This document shows, piece after piece, positions 46,054 to 54,127 of a DNA stretch of 64,000 nucleotides (positions are counted from its first letter, which is position 1; every line of letters begins with the position of its first letter). Location: positions 1 to 64,000 of the forward strand of contig JAKSIM010000006.1 of the NCBI GenBank assembly GCA_024398845.1, read 5' to 3'. Both the position numbers and the translations under genes were made by a program. The notes under the pieces were generated by a model. It did not search any database. It worked only from the letters and a program-made list of their open reading frames with translations, and was not told the DNA's origin. The DNA is from Fibrobacter sp. Lineage in GTDB: Bacteria > Fibrobacterota > Fibrobacteria > Fibrobacterales > Fibrobacteraceae.

Positions 46054-46062
46054 CGAGACCGT

Positions 46063-47202
46063 TTATTCAGTGCGCTTTACCACGATCGGGACAATAGTCG
46101 TCGGGAAGTCGCCATCCTTATCGGTAGCAAAAACCGGAATGATTTTCGTAGAATCCGGAAGATCTTCTTCAAAGCTGAAAGTGCCATCCGGGTTCAGCGG
46201 GAACGGTTCACCACGGACTTGCAAATGAGCGTCCGGACGCGTGCCACCGTAAACGATAAGGCGGGTCTTGACCCACAAGAAGAAGTCCTTGCCATAGTTC
46301 ACGGAATCCTTCGGGAGTTCAAGCTTGTTGCTCTTGAGAGCGGCACTCGAAAGTGCACCCGAGAACATAGAGCCCGAGGAACTCGAAAGCGATTCAAGCC
46401 AGTTCTTGGCAGACATGCTCGAAAGACCAGAGCTACCAAAACCACCCATGGAGGCACCACCCAACGAAGCACGCACAAAGGCGTCTCCGGCATCAATAGA
46501 GGAACCATCCATAGAGAACGGCTGAACCTGAGCAGATTCTACGAGCGGCATGAACTTACCGCCATCGGCAACGCCAAGCACCGCGACGCAACCATCGGTA
46601 GCTTTATTTTCAACATACCAGCTACGAGCATCGGCGGGAACCACCACATCGTGGAACTTGCGCTTTTTACCACGTTTCACCGTCAAGTCATTTGAAATAT
46701 CGAACAAACGAATAACAAGTTTGCCCTTCCCCTTTTTAGCTTGCTTGATTCGATCTTCAGAAACTTCCCAGAACGCCTGCATCCAGTTCGGATCTTTCTG
46801 CATCAGCACCAAGTATTCGGGATCAAAGGACTGAGCCAAAGAAGCCGTCTTTGTAACGGGCTTTGCAGCAGCCTTAGCAGCAGACACCTTGGCAGAAGGC
46901 TTCTGGACCTTCTTGACCGTAGCATTCACAGCAACGTCAGTCTGTTCAGAGGCTCTCGGTGCGGACTTGCCAACTTTAACAGTCGCTTTTGCAGGCTTCT
47001 CGGCAACCTTAGCAGACTTCACAATCTTCGTTGCAACCTTAGCGGGCTTTTCGGCGGCCTTCACCACCTTCTTCGCCACCTTTTCAGCCTTGCCAGCAAC
47101 CGACTTCACAGCAGTCTTAATCTTAGAAGTCGTATCCTTAACCGCTTTTTCGACCTTAGTCTTAGCAGCCTTCGGTGCCGCACTTGTTTTTTTTGTAGCC
47201 AT
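46063..47202 (-). CDS. DUF4912 protein with histone H1-like N-terminus
   Basis: Protein of 379 residues. The ATG at 47202 has GGAGG 8 nt upstream; an ATG at 47220 precedes that site and is rejected. Residues 1-130 are almost only Lys, Ala, Val, Thr and Pro (MATKKTSAAPKAAKTKVEKA), like bacterial histone H1-like tails. Residues 135-230 form the DUF4912 domain (YLVLMQKDPNWMQAFWEVSE, SWYVENKATDGCVAVLG). The final 150 residues hold a Ser/Gly-rich linker and a beta-sandwich ending in IIPVFATDKDGDFPTTIVPI. DUF4912 is usually next to GH57 genes and may bind glucan. Confidence 0.85.
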   Translation of the reverse strand: MATKKTSAAPKAAKTKVEKAVKDTTSKIKTAVKSVAGKAEKVAKKVVKAAEKPAKVATKIVKSAKVAEKPAKATVKVGKSAPRASEQTDVAVNATVKKVQKPSAKVSAAKAAAKPVTKTASLAQSFDPEYLVLMQKDPNWMQAFWEVSEDRIKQAKKGKGKLVIRLFDISNDLTVKRGKKRKFHDVVVPADARSWYVENKATDGCVAVLGVADGGKFMPLVESAQVQPFSMDGSSIDAGDAFVRASLGGASMGGFGSSGLSSMSAKNWLESLSSSSGSMFSGALSSAALKSNKLELPKDSVNYGKDFFLWVKTRLIVYGGTRPDAHLQVRGEPFPLNPDGTFSFEEDLPDSTKIIPVFATDKDGDFPTTIVPIVVKRTE

Positions 47203-47226
47203 TTTATTAGCCTCCTTCATAAAAAC

Positions 47227-48468
47227 TTATCTCTGTGTAGAGCCCCAGTTTCCAATTCCCATCAGCCCTAAGCGAATGCCGACAAAAGATTCTTCCCAAC
47301 TGTGACCATCATCCACAAAGCGCTTGCCGCCCTGAATAGCGAGGTCGACAACAGTCCCCTTTCGACCTAACGGGAAACCTGCGCCAATAGAACCGCCCAC
47401 TTCGTAAGCGTTCTTTATATACCAGCTCTTGTACCAGGCGCCGGCACGGTAAGTGACGCGGTCCCAGAACGGGTCATAAAACAATGTACTTCCATCACGC
47501 TGGAATCCAACCGAGGCAAAAACATCATTTTGCGTTTCAGTGTATTCATCCATGCTAAAACTACGGGAAATGTTTTCGACATCGCCATCCCAAGAACGCC
47601 ACTGCAAATCAAGCATAACGTTATTGCGTTTAAAAAACCTGAAGTTGAGACCCGTCGCAAGCGTCATGGGGATATCAATTTCGCGAGTATACTTTGTGGG
47701 GACAAGCGTATCGATTTCACTAAAGCGGAAGTTATAGTTCAAATCATTGCGGAGCGTATAGGGAGTCGTATACGAGAAATAATACGACATTTGGTGACCA
47801 CGATACTGCAAAGCAGCGGAGTAATATGCAGGATGGTTTTTGATTTCCCAGCTTCCATCCACATAATCCGTGATTTTAGCTTCACTCGTTGCCCAATAAT
47901 CCTCTTTAGAAACTGCAGAATTATCCGGGCCAAGAGTCAAGCTACGTTCGACATTACCCATCACAAAATGCGCCGAAGCACCAAGAGAGAAATTGCGTAA
48001 ATACGGCAATCTAACAGCATAGGTCGGAACAATTTCGTAAACACTACTTTGATACTTTAGTTTTGCAATCACCGAAGATGTAGAATCTTCTACTTCCTCA
48101 TCCATTACCGAAGAGTAATGCTGCCACAAAGAAACACCAGCGGCACCAAACCTACCCATAGGGAACGAAAGATTAAAAGACGGAATCGACACCGAGCTCG
48201 TTGAATAAGCCAAACCAGAATGTTCCAAAGATGTGAATTCCATCAAAAAGTTAACATTAAAAACGACCTTGGTATCAAAAGCCACGCGAGCCGGGTTCAC
48301 AAGAGCCAAGCCCTCAGCATCACCCGTTTTAGCCCCACCTGCAAAACCTCGACCTGCAGATGAAGCCATACCACCAAAAGATTGCTCTTCGCCAAGGGCA
48401 TCAAGACCTATCATCGATGCCGAAGCCACAGCCGCCATGCAAAGGAGAATACCTAAAAACTTTTTCAT
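47227..48468 (-). CDS. Outer-membrane beta-barrel protein (FadL/PorV-like)
   Basis: Protein of 413 residues. Signal peptide MKKFLGILLCMAAVASASM. The region after it (GRGFAGGAKTGDAEGLALVN followed by PA) resembles the 'ANPA' start of FadL-, PorV- and UPF0164-type barrels. The remainder alternates aromatic strands and ends GIRLGLMGIGNWG. Such proteins import hydrophobic compounds or assist secretion. It overlaps the lipoprotein gene upstream (TAATG) and may form an outer-membrane complex with that lipoprotein. Confidence 0.75.
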   Translation of the reverse strand: MKKFLGILLCMAAVASASMIGLDALGEEQSFGGMASSAGRGFAGGAKTGDAEGLALVNPARVAFDTKVVFNVNFLMEFTSLEHSGLAYSTSSVSIPSFNLSFPMGRFGAAGVSLWQHYSSVMDEEVEDSTSSVIAKLKYQSSVYEIVPTYAVRLPYLRNFSLGASAHFVMGNVERSLTLGPDNSAVSKEDYWATSEAKITDYVDGSWEIKNHPAYYSAALQYRGHQMSYYFSYTTPYTLRNDLNYNFRFSEIDTLVPTKYTREIDIPMTLATGLNFRFFKRNNVMLDLQWRSWDGDVENISRSFSMDEYTETQNDVFASVGFQRDGSTLFYDPFWDRVTYRAGAWYKSWYIKNAYEVGGSIGAGFPLGRKGTVVDLAIQGGKRFVDDGHSWEESFVGIRLGLMGIGNWGSTQR

Positions 48469-49889
48469 TATTCATCCCCCCTCTTGGAAGCAAGCCAAAG
48501 CTTGAGGCGCATCGGACTCTTCATGGATTCCGAGAAATCATAGCGAGCAAGATCAAAATTATTAAAGAACACGTAGCTAGTATCTGTCGTCTTCTTTGCA
48601 CTATCAACAACAACAATATGGTCACTGTAAAGGCTATCCTTGGGGCTTAGAACCGGCAAACTCATTCGCATCTTAAATTTGAAATTGCGGCCATCACTAG
48701 CCTTATTGATAAAATTACGCATGCCAGAAGTCACCTGTAACGAAAGGGAATCCCCATCGTAGAACACCATGTTGGGGTGACCTTTTTCATCAATCAACTT
48801 CTTATTCAGTTTGTACCTTTCGTTCAAATGATATACCGAATCGGCGTCATCCATAAAAGAACCTGCTACAATTTGAATCGGGTAACCCAATTCATTGCTT
48901 CCCTGGGAATCGTCCTTAAACATTGTCAATTCCGCAAGAACCACCGCCTGACGTACATCGTACTTGTCACCTCCATTATAGGGGAATTCATCACCATAGA
49001 ACTCGGCCAGCTTTTTGAGAATCGGCTCCGACGGAAGTTCAACCATCAAAGAATCGTAATACAATCCGCCATGCAAAATCGGGCACTCCAGGCAATCTTC
49101 CTTATTTTCTAGAATTTCAGCAGCCCGGTACGGGGTAACGGTTCTTGTAAGGGAATCCGTTTCCGTCGTCATGCGGAATTGAGGCCCATAAGAAGATTCA
49201 GGTCCATAAAAGCGGAGCACGTGCTGAGCCTCAGGAGCCGAAAGACGCAACTGAAGGCGGCAATAAGTCACCTTTTTACGAAGGCTATCAATCAAGGCAG
49301 ACGGCAAAGTCAAGCTGACAACGGAATCTTTTTTCCCTATCGAAATTTCGTAGGAGGTATCAGCGGAACCATCGTTTTCCCAATAAATCAAACTATCACG
49401 CCAAGTCGAGTCCTCAATGTCAACAATGCTCCTTAAAAAGGATTCACCCATACCACGGGTCAAACGCCAACTCACAGTCACATTCATACTTTCTTGAATC
49501 GGGAAGGAATCCTTTGGGAAATTCTTCGCCCCGTAAAATTGGGAATTCAAGCGAAAGTCTATTGAAGATTTTGCAACGTCGGCATCCTTGAGCTTCGCAA
49601 AAAGGAGCGTATCAAACATAAAATCCAAAACCATATCATGGGAAATATTAGCCGAGCGTCCCAAATAAACAATAGAATAGGCATCCCTGGGAGCAAGATT
49701 CTGATAAGACTCCGCCGACACAGGAACAATGCCATCAATTTCCAAGGTTTGGACTTGATAACTATTGGGCAACCCTTGGTCATCAAGCCAGCTGCTTAAA
49801 GCCGATTCATCGGTATCAAAAATGCACGATGTCAGCAGCACCGCCAAAACGAATAAAATCGATAAAATTGCAAATTTTTTCTGTTTCAC
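48468..49889 (-). CDS. Hypothetical lipoprotein
   Basis: Protein of 473 residues. Lipobox at VLAVLLTSC (Cys22). The mature chain is beta-rich with many Ser, Asp and Leu residues and a CLECPILHGGLYYD segment near residue 270. No domain recognised. It is first in a four-gene minus-strand operon (lipoprotein, barrel, DUF4912, GH57). Translational coupling to the barrel suggests an outer-membrane pair. The 49890-50040 gap holds promoter-like AT-rich sequence for this gene and for the divergent thrC. Confidence 0.75.
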   Translation of the reverse strand: MKQKKFAILSILFVLAVLLTSCIFDTDESALSSWLDDQGLPNSYQVQTLEIDGIVPVSAESYQNLAPRDAYSIVYLGRSANISHDMVLDFMFDTLLFAKLKDADVAKSSIDFRLNSQFYGAKNFPKDSFPIQESMNVTVSWRLTRGMGESFLRSIVDIEDSTWRDSLIYWENDGSADTSYEISIGKKDSVVSLTLPSALIDSLRKKVTYCRLQLRLSAPEAQHVLRFYGPESSYGPQFRMTTETDSLTRTVTPYRAAEILENKEDCLECPILHGGLYYDSLMVELPSEPILKKLAEFYGDEFPYNGGDKYDVRQAVVLAELTMFKDDSQGSNELGYPIQIVAGSFMDDADSVYHLNERYKLNKKLIDEKGHPNMVFYDGDSLSLQVTSGMRNFINKASDGRNFKFKMRMSLPVLSPKDSLYSDHIVVVDSAKKTTDTSYVFFNNFDLARYDFSESMKSPMRLKLWLASKRGDE

Positions 49890-50040
49890 TCACAACTCCA
49901 GGTCGTGTTAAAATTTTACATGCCATAATATAGAAAGTTTACATCTGCCAAAAAAGAGCAACCTGCTCTATAAGGCCTATTTCCTTTGACGCTCCCCTTT
50001 CGTTTTTCTAAATTTAGCCTCGTAAATTTTAGAGGAAATC

Positions 50041-51381
50041 ATGACTCAATTTAATGCTCATTTTAGAAACATCAACGGCGACGATACGTACCCGCTGACC
50101 GACGTTATTTACCGTTCCAAGGTGGACAACAGCTTGCTGGAAGTCGAACACGACAGAAGCGCTCTCGCCGAACGCAGCCCGGAAGAATGGAAGAAGTTGT
50201 TCGCAGAACGCCGCATGAGCTTTGAACCCGCCGACCAGAGCGGCATCTGGAGCAAGCGCGAAATGGTCCTCCCCGACATGCCGGTGGAAGACATCGTCAC
50301 CATGCGCGAAGGCTGGAGCCCGCTCTTCGACGCGGCCCCCTTGGCCAAGGAACTCGGCATCGGAAGCCTCAAGGTGAAACTTTGCGGCAACTCCCACACG
50401 GGAAGCTTCAAGGACCTCGGCATGACGGTTCTCGTGAGCCAAGTGAACCACATCATCAAGAAGAACATCCACCCGATCGACGCCGTCGCATGCGCCTCCA
50501 CGGGCGATACTTCCGCAGCCCTCAGCGCCTACTGCGCAAAGGCCGGCATTCCCTCCATCGTGTTCCTCCCGGCTGGCAAGACAAGTACCGCACAGCTCAT
50601 CCAGCCGATCAGTAACGGAAGCATCGTGCTCGCCCTCGACACCGATTTCGACGGCTGCATGAAAATCGTGCAGGAAGTCACGAAGGACAACCGCATCTAT
50701 CTCGCGAACTCCATGAACAGCCTCCGCGTTGAAGGTCAGAAGACCATCTCCCCGGAAATCTGCCAGGAAATGGGCTGGAAGGTCCCGGACACCGTGATTA
50801 TCCCGGGCGGTAACCTCGGTAACGTTTCCGCACTCGCGAAGGGTTTCGAGGACTGCAAGGCCATGGGTCTCATTGACCGCATCCCGCGCATCATCGTCGC
50901 CCAGGCCGAAAACGCGAACCCGTTCTTCCAGGCCTATGAACGCGGCTTCGACAAGCTCGTGCCTGTTCAAGCCAAGAAGACACTCGCAAGCGCCATCCAG
51001 ATTGGTAACCCGGTCAGCTACCCGAAGGCCGTACGCGCCATCCAGAAGACGAACGGCATGGTCGTGAGCGTCACCGAAGAAGAACTCGCAAACGCAGCCC
51101 ACCGCGGCGACCGCATCGGTCTCTACTGCTGCCCGCACACCGGTGTCGCCCTCGGCGCCCTGGAAAAGCTCTGTGCAGAAGGCAAGATTGCGAAGGACGA
51201 AAACGTCGTCGTGATCAGCACCGCACACGGCCTCAAGTTCACCGAATTCAAGGTGGGCTACCACGAACAAAAGCTCGAAGGCATCGCAAGCAAGTACGCG
51301 AACCCCATCTTCAAGGCTCCGGCCGAAATCGGCCCTGTGATGGACATCCTCAAAAAAGAGATGGCAAACCGTCGCAGATAA
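50041..51381 (+). CDS. thrC: Threonine synthase
   Basis: PLP enzyme that converts O-phosphohomoserine to threonine. The protein has 446 residues. PLP-lysine Lys124 is in NSHTGSFKDLGM. The phosphate-cradle sequence IIPGGNLGNVSALAKG lies near residue 256. The ATG follows TAGAGGAA. Codon use is GC-rich and strongly biased (CTC, GGC, ATC), more than in neighbouring genes, which suggests high expression. It is monocistronic and ends at a strong terminator. Confidence 0.95.
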   Translation: MTQFNAHFRNINGDDTYPLTDVIYRSKVDNSLLEVEHDRSALAERSPEEWKKLFAERRMSFEPADQSGIWSKREMVLPDMPVEDIVTMREGWSPLFDAAPLAKELGIGSLKVKLCGNSHTGSFKDLGMTVLVSQVNHIIKKNIHPIDAVACASTGDTSAALSAYCAKAGIPSIVFLPAGKTSTAQLIQPISNGSIVLALDTDFDGCMKIVQEVTKDNRIYLANSMNSLRVEGQKTISPEICQEMGWKVPDTVIIPGGNLGNVSALAKGFEDCKAMGLIDRIPRIIVAQAENANPFFQAYERGFDKLVPVQAKKTLASAIQIGNPVSYPKAVRAIQKTNGMVVSVTEEELANAAHRGDRIGLYCCPHTGVALGALEKLCAEGKIAKDENVVVISTAHGLKFTEFKVGYHEQKLEGIASKYANPIFKAPAEIGPVMDILKKEMANRRR

Positions 51382-51436
51382 CATAACAGCGCGAGCGGGA
51401 TTCGCGGATTCGCTTTTGCACAAACGACTGTGTGCG

Positions 51437-51467
51437 AAAAAAGCAGCTTCACCGGCTGCTTTTTTTA
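51437..51467 (+). terminator. Terminator of thrC
   Basis: AAAAAAGCAGC-TTCACCG-GCTGCTTTTTT (51437-51465) with a further T run. Confidence 0.85.
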
Positions 51468-51533
51468 GTTTTTTTCATTTTTTCAAAAAAAAAAAAAATG
51501 AAACTATATTTCTTGCAAACCAAGGAGTTTGTC

Positions 51534-52217
51534 ATGAAATTTCTACATCTAGCCCCCTCACTCTATTAGCTCCGATTGCCATTTCCTTGAGCGCCTGTGG
51601 CGGAGATTCCTCCAGTTCCGCCCAAGAAACAGGGAACTACTGCCATGTATCCCGCTCCGGGAATACCATAACTCAAGATAAGCAATCTTCAGAACTTGAT
51701 TTGGTCGTCCGCCGCGAGGTTACCGCTACTTTCACAAACAATCTATATTCGTCACACGTTATTATGAGAACTACCAATGCAGCAAAATATGGGTTCTCCC
51801 TTGAAAACGTTTGTGAGGAACAAGTCAAGAGCGCATCCTGCAAATGCAGCGTTGATTTCTGTGAAGTGTCCGGTCACCAGCTGCCAACCCACCCTACAAA
51901 ACGGCGTTTTAACAGTATCTATAGGTGGCGAGAACTTCAATATTTCCATCACCACTTACAAGGAAAACGGTTTGTTCTTTAACAGCGAGGTCTTTGAAGG
52001 CTTTAGCCAAGAATTTATAAACAAATACTATCAAGATCTATTATCCGACGAAGCTTATTCCAATATAGAATATAGTGGGAATACATTCGCATATTATGAA
52101 AACCCAGCCTTTCTAGGTTTTGATACCACCATAGAAGACAACTATACATTAACACAAAGTGTTTGCAGCGCGCTGTTAAGCGGGGATATCACCATAGAAG
52201 AAATGTTTTTCGATTAA
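51534..52217 (+). pseudogene. Lipoprotein gene with two compensating frameshifts
   Basis: AAGGAG precedes the ATG at 51534. The frame opens MKFLHLAPSLY and stops at TAG. One frame over, coding resumes as LLAPIAISLSAC (a lipobox) and runs to about residue 110 with YCHVSRSGN and VCEEQVKSASCKC. Near 51855-51872 the reading must return to the original frame, giving CQPTLQNGVLTVSIGG and the end CSALLSGDITIEEMFFD. That ending matches CNALLDGSLSFEELMFDE of the intact lipoprotein encoded at 61115..62368. The two shifts cancel. It is either a decayed gene or carries two sequencing errors. It has one copy of the C-x-V-S-R module against three in the paralogue. Confidence 0.7.
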
Positions 52218-52243
52218 GTTTTTTCACGGATTCCTCCCACCCT

Positions 52244-52271
52244 AAAGCCGGTTCCAAACCGGCTTTTTTTT
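52244..52271 (+). terminator. Terminator of the frameshifted lipoprotein gene
   Basis: AAAGCCGGTT-CCA-AACCGGCTTT (52244-52266) followed by TTTTT. Perfect 10-bp stem. Confidence 0.9.
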
Positions 52272-52285
52272 ATCATGACCGAAGC

Positions 52286-52544
52286 GCAGGGCCTTCTTTA
52301 TTTTCTGGGCATCAAGCCCTTAATTTTGACGTTCTTAAAAAGACTGCTTCGTAAGGCGAGTGTCGCGGCCATGCTTGCATGGGCATGACCGAGCCGTAGA
52401 AGCAGCTTGTTTGATGGGGCCATGCCCCATCAAACAAGAAAGGCGCACAAGGCGAATGCCGCGACTGGAAAATTTATTTTCCAGGCATGGCTGAGCCGCA
52501 GGGCCTTCTTTATTTTCTGGGCATCAAACCCAGAAAATAAAGAA
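52286..52544. repeat. Array of perfect hairpins with conserved flanking words
   Basis: Non-coding. A 30-bp direct repeat occurs at 52286-52315 and 52498-52527. Hairpins: CTGCTTC/GAAGCAG (52344-52405) enclosing CCATGC-TT-GCATGG (52369-52382); a 15-bp arm pair CTTGTTTGATGGGGC with its complement (52406-52438); CTGGAAAAT-TT-ATTTTCCAG (52465-52484); and a 16-bp arm pair starting TTCTTTATTTTCTGGG (52506-52544). Between them recur GGCGAGTGTCGCG (52355), GGCGAATGCCGCG (52451), CCGAGCCG (52389) and GAGCCGCAG (52493). The first copy of the 30-bp repeat lacks its right-hand complementary arm. No ORF of interest. Confidence 0.8.
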
Positions 52545-52568
52545 AGGGCCCTCTAACGAGGGCCCTTT
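52543..52568 (-). terminator. Strong terminator (minus strand)
   Basis: AAAGGGCCCTC-TAAC-GAGGGCCCTTT (52543-52568), an 11-bp stem. On the minus strand it is followed by CTTTATTTTC. It overlaps the arm of the adjacent 16-bp hairpin, so the two folds exclude each other. Confidence 0.75.
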
Positions 52569-52667
52569 CCTAAGAAGGAGAAAATATTGAGCGGTCTCCG
52601 GAACCTTGAACTTATCAGGAGGGGAGCAATGATATAGTTGTTTGAGGATTTACCCTTCAACCGTCCA
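52543..52667 (-). ncRNA. Candidate small RNA or long 3' UTR
   Basis: Between the terminator above and the stop at 52747 lies sequence without an ORF. On the minus strand TATTAT (52679-52674) and TATAAATGTTG could serve as a promoter, giving an RNA of about 125 nt from near 52667. Its 5' part folds as GTTG...TTGA-A-GG-loop-CC-TCAA...CAAC, and a C-rich single-stranded stretch GCTCCCCTCC follows. It does not match SRP RNA, tmRNA or RNase P RNA as I know them. It could equally be the 3' UTR of the upstream gene. Confidence 0.3.
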
Positions 52668-52746
52668 ACATTTATAATATATTCTATTTTTACGAAATAA
52701 GAACTTTCGTTTTTATTATTTTTCAATAAACTAAACGTTACGAAAG

Positions 52747-54045
52747 TTATTCTTCGCGGAAAACAATCTTACACTTTGGAACAAAACGGAATCCGCCGCG
52801 ACGGTGACGTTCAATTTCAAAGTACTTTTTCACGCCTTCAGTCGGCTTGTTCGGATCGTCATTGCCATTGATATGGGCCACAACACGATTCAGGCGACTT
52901 TCGAAATTCGGGCGGAGCGGGTCCATGCAAATAGCCGGATCGCGCTTAAATTCACGGTTTTCGTATTCTTCACGACCGGTAGCCGTATATTCACGCAGCA
53001 AATTACGCAAAATTCGAGCGGGAACATTACGCATTAAGTGCTTGTTGTTCACCGAGATAGAGTCATCACTCTTATAATAGATAATGGTGACAGAATCATT
53101 CATAGCGTCCAAAAGCTGTTCCTGAGCCTTCTGAATCGGCTGCCAAGCGGCAAATTCCTGCTTCACCACGGAACTCATCAACTTGAGGAACGGTTCCGGA
53201 GCCTTCACATTGGCCTTGAACTTCACATCGAGGATGTTGGACGGCGCCCCGTAGTAGCACCCCTTTTGCACCAGGAGAGCCCCCGTCTTTTCGTCACGGA
53301 CGTCTTCGATAGCGAGCACGCAGCCGACACTCTGTTCAACAGCGTTTTCCCACTTAATTCCGTATTGTTGCAGGCATTCGTCAAAATTGGTAGACTTGCC
53401 AATCAGCTTATCGCCCACATAAATGCAACCATTGTCCTTCATTTCGGCATTTACGCGTTTTTCGAGAGCTTCAATAAAGGAGGTCTGCGTGGCGATGTAC
53501 GACATATGTTCGTAGGCAGGAGTGCTCAAAAGAAGCGGTCCAACACGGAGCATGCCAACAATCCAGCGCATGGGATTCGAGACCAGGGCACCCGGAGTTT
53601 CAAAACGGAATGCAAAATTCATTTCGCGATTTTCGCCAACAATTTCATTGCGAACCACGCGTGCCTCGGTCAAGAACGGGTAACGTTTTGGGATAATTTC
53701 GAGGCAAAGGGCACGAACATCATCGGTAGCATAGAAGCTAGACACGAACGGCAAGTAGGAGCGAAGCACACTACGAGCCGGGACGGCTTCGAACGCAGCG
53801 CAGCGGTTCACTATACGTTCCACAAAATCATCCGGATTTTCGCCACGATCGTAAAGCCAGGCAACCACATTATCCAAAATGAAACGGTGGGAACCCTCGT
53901 CAATTACGGAGTCTTCAAAATGAAGTTCGTTCAACAACTGAACCGTGAAACGAGAGTCTCTCTTCATTAGCGTCAAAATATCCTTAACAGGATAGCTAAT
54001 GAGCAACTCTATATGGGTTAGCTGCAAAAATAGATTCGAAATCAT
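52747..54045 (-). CDS. Unknown protein with possible C-terminal winged-helix-like domain
   Basis: Protein of 432 residues starting at the ATG at 54045 after AAAGGGA; an in-frame ATG at 54087 has no such site. I do not recognise the family. The N-terminal half is helical (VKDILTLMKRDSRFTVQLLN, ILDNVVAWLYDRGENPDDF). The middle is beta-rich. Residues about 335-432 combine a helix-turn-helix-like run (RNVPARILRNLLREYTATGR) with basic strands and end in GGFRFVPKCKIVFREE, which could be a DNA-binding winged helix. No membrane segment or signal peptide. It is divergent from mutL and has its own terminator. Confidence 0.6.
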   Translation of the reverse strand: MISNLFLQLTHIELLISYPVKDILTLMKRDSRFTVQLLNELHFEDSVIDEGSHRFILDNVVAWLYDRGENPDDFVERIVNRCAAFEAVPARSVLRSYLPFVSSFYATDDVRALCLEIIPKRYPFLTEARVVRNEIVGENREMNFAFRFETPGALVSNPMRWIVGMLRVGPLLLSTPAYEHMSYIATQTSFIEALEKRVNAEMKDNGCIYVGDKLIGKSTNFDECLQQYGIKWENAVEQSVGCVLAIEDVRDEKTGALLVQKGCYYGAPSNILDVKFKANVKAPEPFLKLMSSVVKQEFAAWQPIQKAQEQLLDAMNDSVTIIYYKSDDSISVNNKHLMRNVPARILRNLLREYTATGREEYENREFKRDPAICMDPLRPNFESRLNRVVAHINGNDDPNKPTEGVKKYFEIERHRRGGFRFVPKCKIVFREE

Positions 54046-54115
54046 TTCAGTCCCTTTCGTTATTTCTTTACTATACAAATGTAACAATTTCTTTGTTAAA
54101 TTAGTGCTATTTGGC

Positions 54116-54124
54116 TATATTTTG
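54116..54124 (+). promoter_or_regulatory. TATATTTTG box before mutL
   Basis: TATATTTTG (54116-54124) ends 3 nt before the mutL ATG at 54128 with no ribosome-binding site. The shared 54046-54127 gap also has TATAGT on the minus strand for the divergent gene. Confidence 0.5.
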
Positions 54125-54127
54125 TGC

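Noticed and set aside
50029-51423. 464-residue frame antisense to thrC
   Set aside because: It mirrors the strongly biased GC-rich third positions of thrC; it is Asp/Glu/His/Val-rich nonsense with no start signal.
51487-51499. Poly-A run as a phase-variation tract
   Set aside because: It lies outside the reading frame, upstream of the ribosome-binding site; at most it could affect promoter spacing, and nothing here shows variation.
51560-51875. Programmed ribosomal frameshifting in the lipoprotein gene
   Set aside because: No slippery heptamer followed by a stem or pseudoknot at either shift point; two opposite shifts would be needed. Decay or sequence error is simpler.
52286-52568. CRISPR array
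   Set aside because: The direct repeat has only two copies 212 bp apart, no regular spacers, and no cas genes are in the window.
52571-52667. SRP RNA or 6S RNA near the hairpin array
   Set aside because: The conserved SRP GGAAG/AGCA loop motif is absent, and I could not fold the long interrupted duplex expected of 6S RNA.
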